DNA of 64,000 nt. Source: CAWDVK01 sp963805715 (GTDB taxonomy: Bacteria; Actinomycetota; Actinomycetes; Streptosporangiales; Streptosporangiaceae). A program made the position numbers and the translations under genes. The first letter of the stretch is position 1, and each line of letters begins with the position of its first letter. The stretch is from the NCBI GenBank assembly GCA_963805715.1, contig CAWDVK010000005.1, positions 124,001 to 188,000 on the forward strand, given 5' to 3'. Below, piece by piece: positions 33,418-43,153 of this stretch. The notes beneath the pieces were generated by a model. It made no database searches, had not been told where the DNA came from, and worked only from the letters and a program-made list of their open reading frames with translations.

Positions 33418-34311
33418 TCAGGTCGCCGGCCGTCGGCGGAGGATGCCGTCGGCACAGGATAACGGCGGCACCGGATAACGGCGGCACCGGATAACGGCGG
33501 CACCGGATAACGGCCGGCCAGATTTCTGCCGGGCACTGCCGCGAGGGCCGGGCGGCCGGTCGTGATAGCCGGCGATCAGGTCCTCGATGCGGGTCTTCGC
33601 CCGGATCACCGGCTGGCGGATGCGGGTCTCGCGCCGGACGGCCCTGGCGAGCTTGCGGGGCTTGCCCTGGTAGCGCCAGCGGGCCCAGGGCGAGTGCGGC
33701 CGCGCGAGCCGCAGCGCGGCCACGACGAACAGGAACGGCAGGAAGAGCCCGAGCAGGCCGGTCCATATCTTGCCCTTCAGCAGGGTGATGGCCGCGAAGC
33801 CGAAGAGCAGGACGAGCGACAGCACGAGCGACACCAGCGCCCCGGTGCCGCCGGGCAGGCGCCGGTAGTCCGCCACGTCCGAGACGCCAGCCGGGCTGGC
33901 GCCGAGCAGCAGCAGGGCGGTGATCCCGGCCGCGATGAGGACGGCATCGATCGACACCCGGCCCGCGCTGCTCCAGTACACGTCTCGCAGGTGCAGGATC
34001 AGCGCGAACTCGTCGAGCACCAGGGCCGTCCCGATGCCGAAGAGCGCGGCGGCGCCGGCCCGCCAGTCAGCCGAGTGCGCGGGGGGAGCGATGGCTGCCA
34101 CGCCGGCGATGACCATGAAGATGACGCCGAACACCATGTGATGCACGTGCGTATCGCCCCGGCTGATATTGCCCGGCCACCACCGGACCTGGGCCCGGAT
34201 CAGCCGCACCGAGAGGCGGATAAAGCAGAAGCTGACCAGGAAGGCGCAGAAGAAGCAGAAAAGCGGCAGCCGCCCGGTGTGCACGATCTGCGCAGCGAAC
34301 CACCCGGACAT
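33418..34311 (-). CDS. Conserved actinobacterial integral membrane protein
   Basis: The 297-residue protein has six hydrophobic segments between residues 15 and 215 and a basic cytoplasmic tail. It contains the conserved segment WPGNISRGDTHVHHMVFGV, with a histidine-rich loop that could bind metal, and GTALVLDEFALILHLRDVYW. Homologues of unknown function are common in actinomycetes; I do not know a function. The last 35 residues are encoded by the 16-bp tandem repeat described separately, whose unit length is not a multiple of three. Confidence 0.7.
   Translation of the reverse strand: MSGWFAAQIVHTGRLPLFCFFCAFLVSFCFIRLSVRLIRAQVRWWPGNISRGDTHVHHMVFGVIFMVIAGVAAIAPPAHSADWRAGAAALFGIGTALVLDEFALILHLRDVYWSSAGRVSIDAVLIAAGITALLLLGASPAGVSDVADYRRLPGGTGALVSLVLSLVLLFGFAAITLLKGKIWTGLLGLFLPFLFVVAALRLARPHSPWARWRYQGKPRKLARAVRRETRIRQPVIRAKTRIEDLIAGYHDRPPGPRGSARQKSGRPLSGAAVIRCRRYPVPPLSCADGILRRRPAT
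33451..33514. repeat. Four 16-bp tandem units at the 3' end of the membrane-protein gene
   Basis: GCACCGGATAACGGCG is repeated four times head to tail (33451-33514); the first copy has an A for C and the last ends in C. It lies inside the C-terminal coding part of the membrane protein. With a 16-base unit, loss or gain of one copy would shift the reading frame and replace the C-terminus. Confidence 0.9.
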
Positions 34312-34602
34312 CTGGTGCTACCTGCTCAGACGCGCGGCGGGGCTCATCTTCCTGACCTACTCCGCGGGCACCCCGGCCAAACGTTCGCGGCAGCAGCTAT
34401 CCAGCCAGCAGGCCAACCCGCGCCCGGCCGATGCGCAGGCCGCGCGTGACCGCCTGGCCGCCCGCCGGGCGGGCCCTCCCGCGCGATAACCGGACGGTCC
34501 CTCGCGTGATCAGCGGCCGGGCATGGAGCGCTGCACGAGGGGTAGTACGCGCGACTGAGAGCGACCGCGCGGCGCCGGTTGCGGTAGCGGAAGGTGACGG
34601 TC
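34312..34602. other. Intergenic region, no gene recognised
   Basis: This stretch of about 290 bases lies between the divergent membrane-protein gene and the small basic-protein gene. Short GC-rich frames cross it, but none has a ribosome site or recognisable protein pattern. It should contain the promoters of the two divergent genes. Confidence 0.5.
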
Positions 34603-34737
34603 ATGCCTCGCGGGTCAAGCCCGAAGCGGGAACGGCAGTATGAGCACATCAAGGCGAGCGCGAAGCAGCGCGGCGAGAGCACCGGCCGCGCCGAGGAGAT
34701 CGCGGCCCGCACGGGTCGCGGCCGTAAGCACCAGTGA
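34603..34737 (+). CDS. Small basic protein of the plasmid-stabilisation-like type
   Basis: The 44-residue frame reads MPRGSSPKRERQYEHIKAS, then AKQRGESTGRAEEIAARTGR, ending RGRKHQ. This is the N-terminal pattern of a small, highly charged protein family very common in actinomycetes and often labelled plasmid stabilisation protein. The usual end (VNKERARSGE) is replaced by a short basic tail, so it may be slightly truncated. An AAGGTGACGG stretch precedes the ATG. The role is unknown. Confidence 0.65.
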   Translation: MPRGSSPKRERQYEHIKASAKQRGESTGRAEEIAARTGRGRKHQ

Positions 34738-34828
34738 CCGCCATACCCGGATAGGACCGGCTGTCATTTTGCGTTTTGTTTTCGTGCCATTGCTATTGCC
34801 CATACAGATCTGCGGGCATCAGGCTGGC

Positions 34829-35641
34829 ATGGTAACGGTGTACGGCGATGCCAGCGGCCTGGCCAGCCCGCATGACGACAATTCCGGTGACATGGGCTAC
34901 TGGGCCAGCCACCAGTATGAGCACATGGCCGAGGTGATGGCGATATCGCGGCTGCTGCGCGGTCGCCAGTTCGGTCATGCCGTCGACGTGGGCGGCGGAT
35001 ACGGGCGGCTGAGCATGGTGCTGCGCGATTACGCCGACCGGGTCACGCTGACCGACCCCAGCCTTCTCCAGGTCGAGCGGGCGCAGCAGTTCCTGCGGGG
35101 GCGCAGCGGCGTGGAGATACGCCTGATGGACGCCGCTCACCTGGACTTCGACGACGACAGCGTCGACCTTGCCGTGCTGGTCCGGGTCCTGCGCCACCTC
35201 CCCGATCCGGCCGGCGAACTCGCCGAGATCGCGCGGATCCTGCGGCCCGGCGGGTGCGCGATCATCGAGGCGGCCAATGTCCTGCACGCCGTCACCCGGC
35301 ACCGTTACTCCCGCAGCAGCCACGCCATCACCGAGTCGCCGGCCACCGTCCGCTCCCGGCCGGGCAAGCACGCGGGCGGCACCGCGTTCGTCAGCCATCA
35401 CCCGGAACGTCTCATGCTCCAGCTGGCCATGTGCGGCCTGCAGGTCGAGCGGATGCTGTCGGTGTCCAGCCTGCGGCGGCTCTGGCGGCATAAGCCCGGC
35501 CGCGTCCTGCGCGCGGCCGAGAATGCGCTGCAAGTCTCACTGGCCCCGATGTATCTCGGGCCGAGCCTGTTCTTCCTGGCCCGCAAGCAGGATCTGGCCG
35601 GCAGCCACGAAAGCCTGGCGCTGGAGGCCGGCTGCCGGTAG
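34829..35641 (+). CDS. Class I SAM-dependent methyltransferase
   Basis: The protein has motif I HAVDVGGGYGRLSMVL, TLTDPSLLQVERAQQFL (strand 2), LMDAAHLDFDDDSVDLAVLV and EIARILRPGGCAIIEAANV. The last 80 residues are arginine-rich with HHPERLMLQLAMCGLQVER. ATG 34829 is chosen because the fold begins about 45 residues later; the frame is open farther upstream over the small-protein gene. It precedes the cell-wall genes by 110 bases and may or may not be co-transcribed with them. The substrate is unknown. Confidence 0.8.
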   Translation: MVTVYGDASGLASPHDDNSGDMGYWASHQYEHMAEVMAISRLLRGRQFGHAVDVGGGYGRLSMVLRDYADRVTLTDPSLLQVERAQQFLRGRSGVEIRLMDAAHLDFDDDSVDLAVLVRVLRHLPDPAGELAEIARILRPGGCAIIEAANVLHAVTRHRYSRSSHAITESPATVRSRPGKHAGGTAFVSHHPERLMLQLAMCGLQVERMLSVSSLRRLWRHKPGRVLRAAENALQVSLAPMYLGPSLFFLARKQDLAGSHESLALEAGCR

Positions 35642-35751
35642 CGAAAACCGGCATTGCGCAATGTCTTTCCCGGCCGGGAAAGCCGCCGATCGCCCGGGCC
35701 ACGGCACATCGGGTACCTGGACGCCACAGATATTCGGGGGACACGATCACC

Positions 35752-37215
35752 ATGATCGCAAGTGACGCGCTCCGCTTCGGGCCGGCCGCCGCCGCCCGCC
35801 GCGTGCTGGCCGTGTCGGCAGGCAAGGCCGCGCGCGGCGGCGTGCGCAGGCTCGGGCGGGGTAACGGGACCGCGGTTCCCGGCAAGGTCGCCATGGCCAT
35901 CGACGCCGGCACGCTGGCCGGGCTATCGGCGCAGATCCGCCGCGGGGCGGTGCTGGTGACCGGCAGCAACGGGAAGGGCACGACGTGCCGGATGCTGGCC
36001 GCGATCATGCGCGCCGGCGGCCTGCACCCGATCGTTAACCACGAGGGCTCGAACCAGCTCGCGGGGCTGGCCACCACCCTGCTGGCCAGCGCGGGGCGGT
36101 CCGGCCAGCTGCCCGCCGACCCGCAGGCCATCGGCCTGTTCGAGGTGGACGAGGGATCGATGCCCGCGATCGCCCCGCAGATCTCCCGGCCGGCCGCAGT
36201 GATCGTCACCAACCTGTTCCGCGACCAGCTCGACCGCTACCTGGAGCCGGACTACGTCCGGTCCCTGCTGGAGCGGGCGCTGCGGAGGCTGCCCGCCGAC
36301 ACCACGCTGATCCTGAACGCCGACGATCCCCGGCTGGCGCAGCTGGCTCCGGAACTGCCGAACCCGCGGCTGTACTTCGGCATCGGCGACACCGGGCACG
36401 GCCGGGACGGCGTCGATCCCACCTCGGACTTCCCGCGCTGCCAGCGCTGTGGCGGGGAACTCGCCTACAGCTGCCTGTTCTATGCCCACCTCGGGCACTG
36501 GTGGTGCGAGGGCTGCGGCCTGTCCCGGCCCGAGCCGCGGGTCACGGTGACGAAGATCGACCTGCTCGGGCCTGCCTCGTCGCGCCTGCGAGTCGCCGTG
36601 CCCGGCGCTGAGACGGTGCTGGACGTGCCCGTTCCCGGCTTGTACAACGCCTACAACGCGCTCGCCGCGGTGGCCGCGGCCAGCGAGTGCCGCCTGCCCG
36701 GTGCGGCGTTCTCGGCCATCCAGCAGGTCACGGCCGGCTGCTTCCGGATGGAGCGCGTCGCGGTGCCCGGTCATGACGTGTACCTGGCACTGGCCAAGAA
36801 CGCCAACGGGTATACCGAGGTGCTGCGCGCGGTGCTCGGCAACGGCGAGCCCCGGCGGATGCTGCTCGGCCTGAACGACAATCCGGGCAAGCAGCCGGAC
36901 ATCTCGTGGATCTGGGACGTCGACTTCGATTCGCTCGGCGGCCTTGTCCCCGCCGCGGTCGTGTCCGGCAACCGGGCCGCCGACCTCGCCGTCCGGCTGA
37001 AGTACGCCGGCTGGCTGGGCGCCAGCCCGGCCACCGACCTGGTGACCGAGCCAGACCCGGTCCGGGCGTTCGAGCTCGCGCTCGCGCGCACCCCCGCCGG
37101 GGAGCCGCTCTGGGTGGTGTCGACCTCCATCGTCTTGTGGCAGCTGCGGGACTGGCTGCGCAAGCAGGGTTACGTCGGCCAGCTGTGGCGCGAGCAGCAA
37201 GGAGCGGGCCGGTGA
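35752..37215 (+). CDS. murT: Lipid II isoglutaminyl synthase, MurT subunit
   Basis: MurT uses ATP to activate the alpha-carboxyl of D-Glu in lipid II for amidation by ammonia from GatD. The 487-residue Mur-ligase-like protein has P-loop VLVTGSNGKGTTCR, EVDEGSMPAIAPQI, TNLFRDQLDRY, and a zinc ribbon made of CQRCGG and CEGCG. The C-terminal DUF1727 domain contains GLNDNPGKQPDISWIWDVDF, whose aspartates are needed at the GatD interface. The gene overlaps gatD by four bases (GTGA), the classical operon arrangement. Confidence 0.93.
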   Translation: MIASDALRFGPAAAARRVLAVSAGKAARGGVRRLGRGNGTAVPGKVAMAIDAGTLAGLSAQIRRGAVLVTGSNGKGTTCRMLAAIMRAGGLHPIVNHEGSNQLAGLATTLLASAGRSGQLPADPQAIGLFEVDEGSMPAIAPQISRPAAVIVTNLFRDQLDRYLEPDYVRSLLERALRRLPADTTLILNADDPRLAQLAPELPNPRLYFGIGDTGHGRDGVDPTSDFPRCQRCGGELAYSCLFYAHLGHWWCEGCGLSRPEPRVTVTKIDLLGPASSRLRVAVPGAETVLDVPVPGLYNAYNALAAVAAASECRLPGAAFSAIQQVTAGCFRMERVAVPGHDVYLALAKNANGYTEVLRAVLGNGEPRRMLLGLNDNPGKQPDISWIWDVDFDSLGGLVPAAVVSGNRAADLAVRLKYAGWLGASPATDLVTEPDPVRAFELALARTPAGEPLWVVSTSIVLWQLRDWLRKQGYVGQLWREQQGAGR

Positions 37216-38138
37216 CCGTCATGAAGATCACGCTGGGCTACCTGTACCCGGACGTCATGTCCACCTACGGGGACCGCGGCAACATCGAGACGATCCTGCG
37301 GCGCTGCAGCTGGCGCGGCATCGAGACCGAGGTCCGCGAGCTGCGCCTGGGCGACCAGGTCCGGCCGGGTGAGCTGGACATCATCGTTATCGGCAGCGGC
37401 GGCGAGTCCCAGCAGCGGCTGATCGCCGCCGACCTCGCCGGGGTCAAGGGACCGGGCATCCAGGAGGCCGTGGCCGGCGGGGCAGCCGCCCTGGCCGTGG
37501 GCGGCGGGTACGAGCTCTTCGGCCGCTTCTGCCAGCCCGGAGAAGGCGCGGAGCTGCCCGGCGCCGGGCTGTTCGACACCTGGACCGTCCGGCGCCGCGC
37601 CGTCCTCGGCGGTCACTACGGCACGATCACCGAGGCACGGGCCGATCGCGTCATCGGCGACCTGCTCGTGCGCTGGGGGAGCCAGCTGCTGGTCGGCTTC
37701 GAGAACCACAGCGGCGCCACCTGCCTCGGCCCGAGCGCGCAGCCGCTCGGCCAGGTCGTCAGGGGATACGGCAACTGCGGTGACGGAACGGAGGGCGCGG
37801 CGCTGGGCAATGCGGTCGGCACTCACCTGCGCGGTCCGTGCCTGCCGCGGAACCCGTCGCTGGCGGACTTCCTGATCTGCGCCGCGCTGCGCCGGCGTCA
37901 TGCGGGCGCGGTGCTGGCGCCGCTGCCCGACCACCTTGAGGTAGCGGCGCACGAGGTTGCCATGGCGCGCGCCGGCCAGGCAGCCCGGCCGGGCGCGCGG
38001 GCCCGGCTGGTCGCCTTGCGGCGCAGCTCTGCCCAGCTCCGTCAGTCAGCCACCGGGCCCGGGCAGGCCAGGCGGCCGCGCCGGGGCCCGGCCCGGCTGC
38101 ACATCGGGCCCGGCACCCGCGCAAGCGGGGACCGGTGA
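37212..38138 (+). CDS. gatD: Lipid II isoglutaminyl synthase, GatD-like amidotransferase lacking its nucleophile
   Basis: GatD releases ammonia from glutamine for MurT. GTG 37212 overlaps the murT stop; ATG 37221 begins MKITLGYLYPDVMSTYGDRG, the family start. The general-base histidine is kept in LVGFENHSGATCLG. At the nucleophile position the family CGGYQLLG reads GGGYELFG: codon 94 (from ATG) at 37500-37502 is GGC instead of TGC, so the catalytic cysteine is glycine. The chain is about 60 residues longer than usual at the C-terminus (basic tail). Either this copy is inactive or ammonia-dependent, or one base is wrong in the sequence. Confidence 0.9.
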   Translation: MTVMKITLGYLYPDVMSTYGDRGNIETILRRCSWRGIETEVRELRLGDQVRPGELDIIVIGSGGESQQRLIAADLAGVKGPGIQEAVAGGAAALAVGGGYELFGRFCQPGEGAELPGAGLFDTWTVRRRAVLGGHYGTITEARADRVIGDLLVRWGSQLLVGFENHSGATCLGPSAQPLGQVVRGYGNCGDGTEGAALGNAVGTHLRGPCLPRNPSLADFLICAALRRRHAGAVLAPLPDHLEVAAHEVAMARAGQAARPGARARLVALRRSSAQLRQSATGPGQARRPRRGPARLHIGPGTRASGDR

Positions 38139-40059
38139 CGGCCGCCGACAGCCGGACCGGGGCGCCCGTGACTGACGCGGATCTGGCCAGTGCCGAGGCG
38201 GAAGTCCTCGTCACCGCGGCGGATCTGGCTGATGTGCTCCGAACTGCCGCGGATCTGGCCAGGACCGGCCTGCCCGCGGCTGACGCGGACGCGGACCTGC
38301 CCGCCGCGGACGCGGACCTGCCCGCCGCGGACGCGGACCTGCCCGCCGCGGACGCGGACCTGGCTGACCCGGACGCGGACCTGGCAGGCCCCGGCACGGG
38401 GACGGATGCCGCCGATGCTCGCCGGGCGGGCGGGGTAGCGAGCGGAGCCAGCCTGGCCCGCTCCAGCGGCATCATGGCCGCCGGCACGCTTGCCTCCCGG
38501 TTCACCGGGTTCCTGCGCACCGCCGTGCTGCTCTACGCACTCGGCACCAAGGATCTCGGCGACGCCTACAACGTGGCCAATACCGTCCCCAACGCCGTCT
38601 ACAACCTGGCCCTGGGCGGCATCCTGACCAGCGTCGCCGTGCCGCTGCTGGTCAATGCGGCCAGGCGGCACCGGGACCGGGGCGAGGCCTACGACCAGCG
38701 GATCTTCACCCTCGGCGTGCTGGCGCTCGGGGCTATCACGCTGATCGCCACGCTGGCTGCGGTGCCGATCACCGCGATCTACGGGCACGGCATGCCCGAT
38801 GCCGCCACCTACCACCTGACCGTGATCTTCACGTTCTTCTTCCTGCCGCAGATCTTCTTCTACGGGGTGAGCTCGCTGGCCGGGGCGATCCTGAACGCCC
38901 GCGGCAGCTTCGCCGCGCCGATGTGGACGCCGATCGTGAACAACGTCGTGGTGATCCTGGCCGCGATCGCTTTCGTGGCCACGGCGGGCCTGAACGGCAC
39001 TCCCGGCAGCATCTCGGCGGGCGAGGTCCAGCTGCTCGGGATCGGGACCACGCTCGGCATCGTGCTGCAGACAGCCGCGCTCATCCCGTCGCTGCGGCGG
39101 GTGGGATTCCGGTGGCGCCCCCGTTTCGACTTCCGGCGGGCTGAGGTCTCGGAGATCAGCCGGATGAGCGGCTGGATGTTCGGCTACATCGTCACCACCC
39201 AGATCTCGTTCCTGGTGACCACCATCGTGGCCAACGACGCCGGCGCGCGGGTCTGCGCCAGCTGCGCGGGGCCGGCTTCGCCGCCTTCAGCAACGCCTGG
39301 CAGCTGTTCCAGCTGCCGTATGCCATCGTCGGCATGTCGGTGATCACCGCCATGCTGCCGCGGATGAGCGCGCACGCCGCCGAGGGCGCCAGCCGCCTGG
39401 TGACCAGGGACTACTCGGCCGCGACCCGGCTCTCGTCGGTGCTCGTGGTGCCCTCGGCCCTGATCCTCGCCGTGCTCGGGCCGCCGCTGGCCCAGGCCGT
39501 ATTCGGGCATGGCAGCACGTCAGCCGCCTCGGCCCGCTACCTCGGCGTGGTCTTCGCCGTGTTCTCCCTCGGCCTGCTCCCGTACACCGTGTTCAACCTG
39601 CAGATGCGGGTGTTCTACGCGATGCGCGACAACCGCACGCCGGCGCTGATCGGCGGGGCCGCGATGGCGGTGCGGATCGCGGCCAGCCTGACCGCGCTGG
39701 CGGTCCTGCCGCCCGCCGACGTCGTCGCGGGCCTGGGCATCGGGTTCGGCCTGTCCAGCCTGGCCACGGCCGCGGCGCTGGGCTGGGTGCTCAGCCGGCG
39801 CGTTGGCGGCCTGGACGGCCGCCGGATCCGGTCCAGCCTGGTGCGGATGCACCTCGCGGCGATTCCCGGCGTGATCTTCGCGCTGGCCGTGTCCGCGGCG
39901 ATGGCGCGCGCGCTGCCGTCCGGGACCACGGAAGCGCTGGCCACAGTGGCCATCGGCGGCAGCGGGGGGCTGCTGCTGTACGTGCTGGCCGCACGGGCAC
40001 TGCGGGTGAGCGAGCTCAGCGACCTGTCCTCCATGCTGCGGGCCCGGCTGCGCGGCTAG
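38135..40059 (+). pseudogene. murJ: Lipid II flippase MurJ/MviN, frameshifted
   Basis: MurJ flips lipid II across the membrane. The first frame (ATG 38135) has a 95-residue acidic N-terminal extension (repeats of DADLPAA), then transmembrane segments from ASRFTGFLRTAVLLYAL onward, reaching VTTIVANDAGA. The second frame continues the protein as LRGAGFAAFSNAWQLFQLP, then VGMSVITAMLPRMSAHA, to TAG 40057-40059. The shift lies at about 39241-39255 in a GGCGCGCGGG run, where a one- or two-base indel restores one chain of about 640 residues. MurJ is normally essential, so a sequence error is more likely than true loss. It overlaps the gatD stop by four bases. Confidence 0.85.
38284..38391. repeat. 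21-bp tandem repeat encoding DADLPAA
   Basis: About five units of GACGCGGACCTGCCCGCCGCG encode DADLPAA repeats in the N-terminal extension of MurJ; the last two units are diverged (DADLADP, DADLAGP). The extension is cytoplasmic by topology and acidic, and is not part of the flippase fold. Confidence 0.85.
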
Positions 40060-40616
40060 CGCCGCTCGCCCGGATGGGCAGTGCTCAGCCGGATGAAGGC
40101 GGTCAGGGCGATGACGACCGCGCCGATGCCGATGCCCAGGTACAGGGCGTCACGGCCGCTGGGGGAGTCCACGATCACCTCGCCGAAGGTCACCGCCAGG
40201 ACCAGCACGACCATCGCGATGACCCGCGCCTTGAGATCGTTCAGGTCACGTATCTCCAGCCAGGCGGGCATGATCGCGGTTCCGCGGCTGTGCAGTTCCC
40301 GGACGAACAGGGTGTAGAAGCCCACGGCCGAGATGAGCAGCGTGGCCCCGATCAGGAACAGGTCGATGTCCAGCAGGAACAGGCCGACCTGGTGACCGAC
40401 CGGGAAAGGATGGTCAAGGATGATGCCGACGGAGTGCACGAACAGCGCCGTCCCGTAGACAAATGCCCCGAGGCCGGCCAGCAGCAGGACCAGCACGGGG
40501 ATGACGGCGAGCCGCAGCGACGCGGCCAGGGCCCGCTCGGTCCGGACCTCCAGCGGCCGGGGCGGCCGTGGTTCCGGGTGGGCGTTCGCCCGGCTGCCCT
40601 GTGGTTCGTCTGGCAT
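40056..40616 (-). CDS. YqhA-family (UPF0114) integral membrane protein
   Basis: The 186-residue protein has four hydrophobic segments (residues 33-56, 76-98, 124-145 and 155-175) and the family segment LFLLDIDLFLIGATLLISAVG, then PAWLEIRDLNDLKARV, typical of YqhA. No biochemical function is established for the family. It converges on murJ, sharing four bases at the stop codons. Confidence 0.8.
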   Translation of the reverse strand: MPDEPQGSRANAHPEPRPPRPLEVRTERALAASLRLAVIPVLVLLLAGLGAFVYGTALFVHSVGIILDHPFPVGHQVGLFLLDIDLFLIGATLLISAVGFYTLFVRELHSRGTAIMPAWLEIRDLNDLKARVIAMVVLVLAVTFGEVIVDSPSGRDALYLGIGIGAVVIALTAFIRLSTAHPGERR

Positions 40617-40721
40617 GTTCAGTCCCGCCGATCGCAGCTGGCTGGCGCTCCATTCTCGCGGACGCCAGCGCGGCAGGCAGCCGGGCCGGCCGGTTCCGGC
40701 CAGCTGCCAGGCCGGCGCCCG

Positions 40722-42962
40722 CTAGCCATGCACCGCCGGGGTCTTGTCAGTCCCGGAGCCCGCCGCTGCCGCGGCGGCCTCGCTGCCCTCCAGGTGCAGG
40801 TGCGGCAGCACCGGCTCCAGCCAGCGGGGCATCCACCAGGCACGCCCGCCGAGCAGCGACATGATGGCCGGCACCAGGATCATCCGCACGATCGAGGCGT
40901 CGATGAGCACGGCGACCGCCATGCCGATCGCCAGCATCTTGATCGCCGGCTGGTCGTTCAGGATGAAGCTGCCGAAGACGAACACCATGATGGCGGCCGC
41001 GGTCGTGATCACCCGCGCGGTGCTGCCGATGCCGATCGCGACGCTGCGCTGCGCGTCGCCGGTGCCCACCCAGGACTCGTGCACCCGCGAGAGCAGGAAC
41101 ACCTCGTAGTCCATGGACAGGCCGAAGACGATCGCGAACACCATCATCGGCACGTAGGCCGGGATGGGAGACGTGGTCGGCACCCCGATCAGGCTGATGC
41201 CCCAGCCCCACTGGAAGACCGCGACAATCACGCCGTAGGCGGCGCCGATCGACAGCAGGTTCATGATGGCGGCCTTGAGCGCGATGACCACGGAGCGGAA
41301 CGCCATGGTCAGCAGGATGAAGGCGACCGCCACGATGGCCAGGATCAGGATCAGCATGCGGCTGGTGATCTGGTCGGTGAAGTCGACGTTGCCGGGCGTG
41401 GTGCCGGTCACGTAGGTGGTGACGTGGTACTGGGGCAGCACGTCGTCGCGCAGCGTCCTGACCAGCGAGCTGGTGGCGTTCGCCTGCGGCCGGGTAGTCG
41501 GGATGGCGTTGAACACGGCGACCGTGGCCGCGCTGTTCACCGAGGTGGGCGAGACCGACGCGACCCCGTGCGTGCCCGCCACGCCCTTGGTCATCGAGCT
41601 GAGCAGCGACTGGGTCGCCGAGCTGGACTGCTTCGGCAGCTTCACCACCACGGTCAGCGGGCCGTTGGCGCCCACGCCGAAGCCCTGGCTGATCAGGTCA
41701 TAGGCCTGCCGGCTGCTGTCGGAGGCGGGGTTGGTGCCGTTGTCCGGCTGGGCCAGGTTGATCGACAGCAGCGGGATGGCCAGCACCAGCAGCACCACGA
41801 CGCTGGCGATGCCCCAGAGCCACGGCTGCCTGCTGACCCGCCGGCCCCAGCGGGCGAACGCGCTGTGCTCATGGCGGTCCTCGGTGGCCGTGGCGGTCTG
41901 CCTGGCCTGCTGCTGCGCGGAGATGCCCGCCCGGTGCGCGCCGGCCCGCGCGCGCAGGGACCGGACGTTGTTCTTGACCAGGCCCATGAACGCGGGCACC
42001 AGGCTCAGTGCCGCGCACATGGTGATCGCGACGACGACGGCCGCCGCCAGGCCCATCGCGCCGACGAACGGGACCCCGGACAGGTAGAGGCCCAGGATCG
42101 CGACCACCACGGTGCTGCCCGCGATGACGATGGCCGCGCCGGACGTGCCCTCGGCCTGGGACGCCGACCTGACCACGTCCATGCCCCGGTCCAGCTGCTC
42201 GCGGTGCCGGGCGGTCAGGAACAGCCCGTAGTCGACCGCGACGCCGAGGCCGAGCAGGGTGGCCACCGTCGGCGCGGTCGTCGGGAAGGTGCCGATCGAG
42301 GCGATCAGGCCGACCACCGACAGGCCCGCGCCCACGCTGAAGATGGCCGACACCAGGGGGATCGCGGCGGTGATGAAGGACCCGAACATGAACAGCAGCA
42401 TCACCAGGGCAAAGGCGATGCCGAGGATCTCGGAGGAGGTGTCGCTCGTCTGCTGGCCGATCTGGCCCGCGCCGCCGCCGTACTGCACCTCCAGGCCGGC
42501 CTTGCGGGCCGGCGCGACGGCGTTGCTGAGCTTGTTCAGGTAGGAGGTGGTCAGGCCGGCCGGGTTGTCCGTCCAGGACACGCTGGAGTAGGCGATGGTG
42601 CCGTTCCTGGAGACGGCGCCGGAGCTGGCGGACGCGAACGGGCTGACCGCCTTGATCACGTACTGCAGCTTCGACACGTTGGCGGTGGCCTGGTTCACGG
42701 CCGTGGCCTGGTCCGCGACGGTGCCGTGGCTGGCGTGGAACACGATCTGGCCGCCGTAGCCGCCCTGCTGCGGGTAGTCGCTGTTGAGCAGGTTCAGGCC
42801 GTTGGACGAGTTGCTGCCTGGCACCGTGTAGTCATTGACGTAAGAGCCGCCGAACTGGGCCTTCGCCGCGATCAGGCCACCCAGGACGACGATCCAGATG
42901 GCAATGACGATCCAGTGCCGCCGGGCCGCGAATCCGCCCAGCCGCTCCAGCAGCCTGTTCAT
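40722..42962 (-). CDS. MMPL-family RND transporter
   Basis: The 746-residue protein has the two-repeat MMPL layout: a transmembrane segment (HWIVIAIWIVVLGGLIAAKA), an extracytoplasmic loop of about 130 residues, and six-helix bundles with GLGVAVDYGLFLTARHRE and FGLSMDYEVFLLSRVHE. These carry the aspartate-tyrosine pairs of the proton relay. In mycobacteria relatives export lipids or drugs. ATG 42962 is preceded by GGGGGGCG; a start 21 bases earlier is possible. The divergent GH15-type gene is separated by a repeat-containing promoter region. The substrate is unknown. Confidence 0.9.
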   Translation of the reverse strand: MNRLLERLGGFAARRHWIVIAIWIVVLGGLIAAKAQFGGSYVNDYTVPGSNSSNGLNLLNSDYPQQGGYGGQIVFHASHGTVADQATAVNQATANVSKLQYVIKAVSPFASASSGAVSRNGTIAYSSVSWTDNPAGLTTSYLNKLSNAVAPARKAGLEVQYGGGAGQIGQQTSDTSSEILGIAFALVMLLFMFGSFITAAIPLVSAIFSVGAGLSVVGLIASIGTFPTTAPTVATLLGLGVAVDYGLFLTARHREQLDRGMDVVRSASQAEGTSGAAIVIAGSTVVVAILGLYLSGVPFVGAMGLAAAVVVAITMCAALSLVPAFMGLVKNNVRSLRARAGAHRAGISAQQQARQTATATEDRHEHSAFARWGRRVSRQPWLWGIASVVVLLVLAIPLLSINLAQPDNGTNPASDSSRQAYDLISQGFGVGANGPLTVVVKLPKQSSSATQSLLSSMTKGVAGTHGVASVSPTSVNSAATVAVFNAIPTTRPQANATSSLVRTLRDDVLPQYHVTTYVTGTTPGNVDFTDQITSRMLILILAIVAVAFILLTMAFRSVVIALKAAIMNLLSIGAAYGVIVAVFQWGWGISLIGVPTTSPIPAYVPMMVFAIVFGLSMDYEVFLLSRVHESWVGTGDAQRSVAIGIGSTARVITTAAAIMVFVFGSFILNDQPAIKMLAIGMAVAVLIDASIVRMILVPAIMSLLGGRAWWMPRWLEPVLPHLHLEGSEAAAAAAGSGTDKTPAVHG

Positions 42963-43153
42963 GCGCCCCCCCAGGTCCCCCATATCCGGCGAATCCGGCA
43001 GCCGGCAGCCGACCGGATGATCTCCGCTTCTCGCCAGTGTTCCCGTCTGCTCCGGCCGGCTATCGCCCGCCGGGAGTGATGCCGCCCGGCCGGGCCAGCG
43101 GTGGCGGCGACTAGCGCCGGGCGGCCGTTCGCGGACTGTCATCTCCTCATCCA

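Noticed and set aside
40074..43079. About 1000-codon plus-strand frame opposite the MMPL gene
   Set aside because: It is rich in His, Arg, Gln and Asp without domains and is the antisense of a clear MMPL gene.
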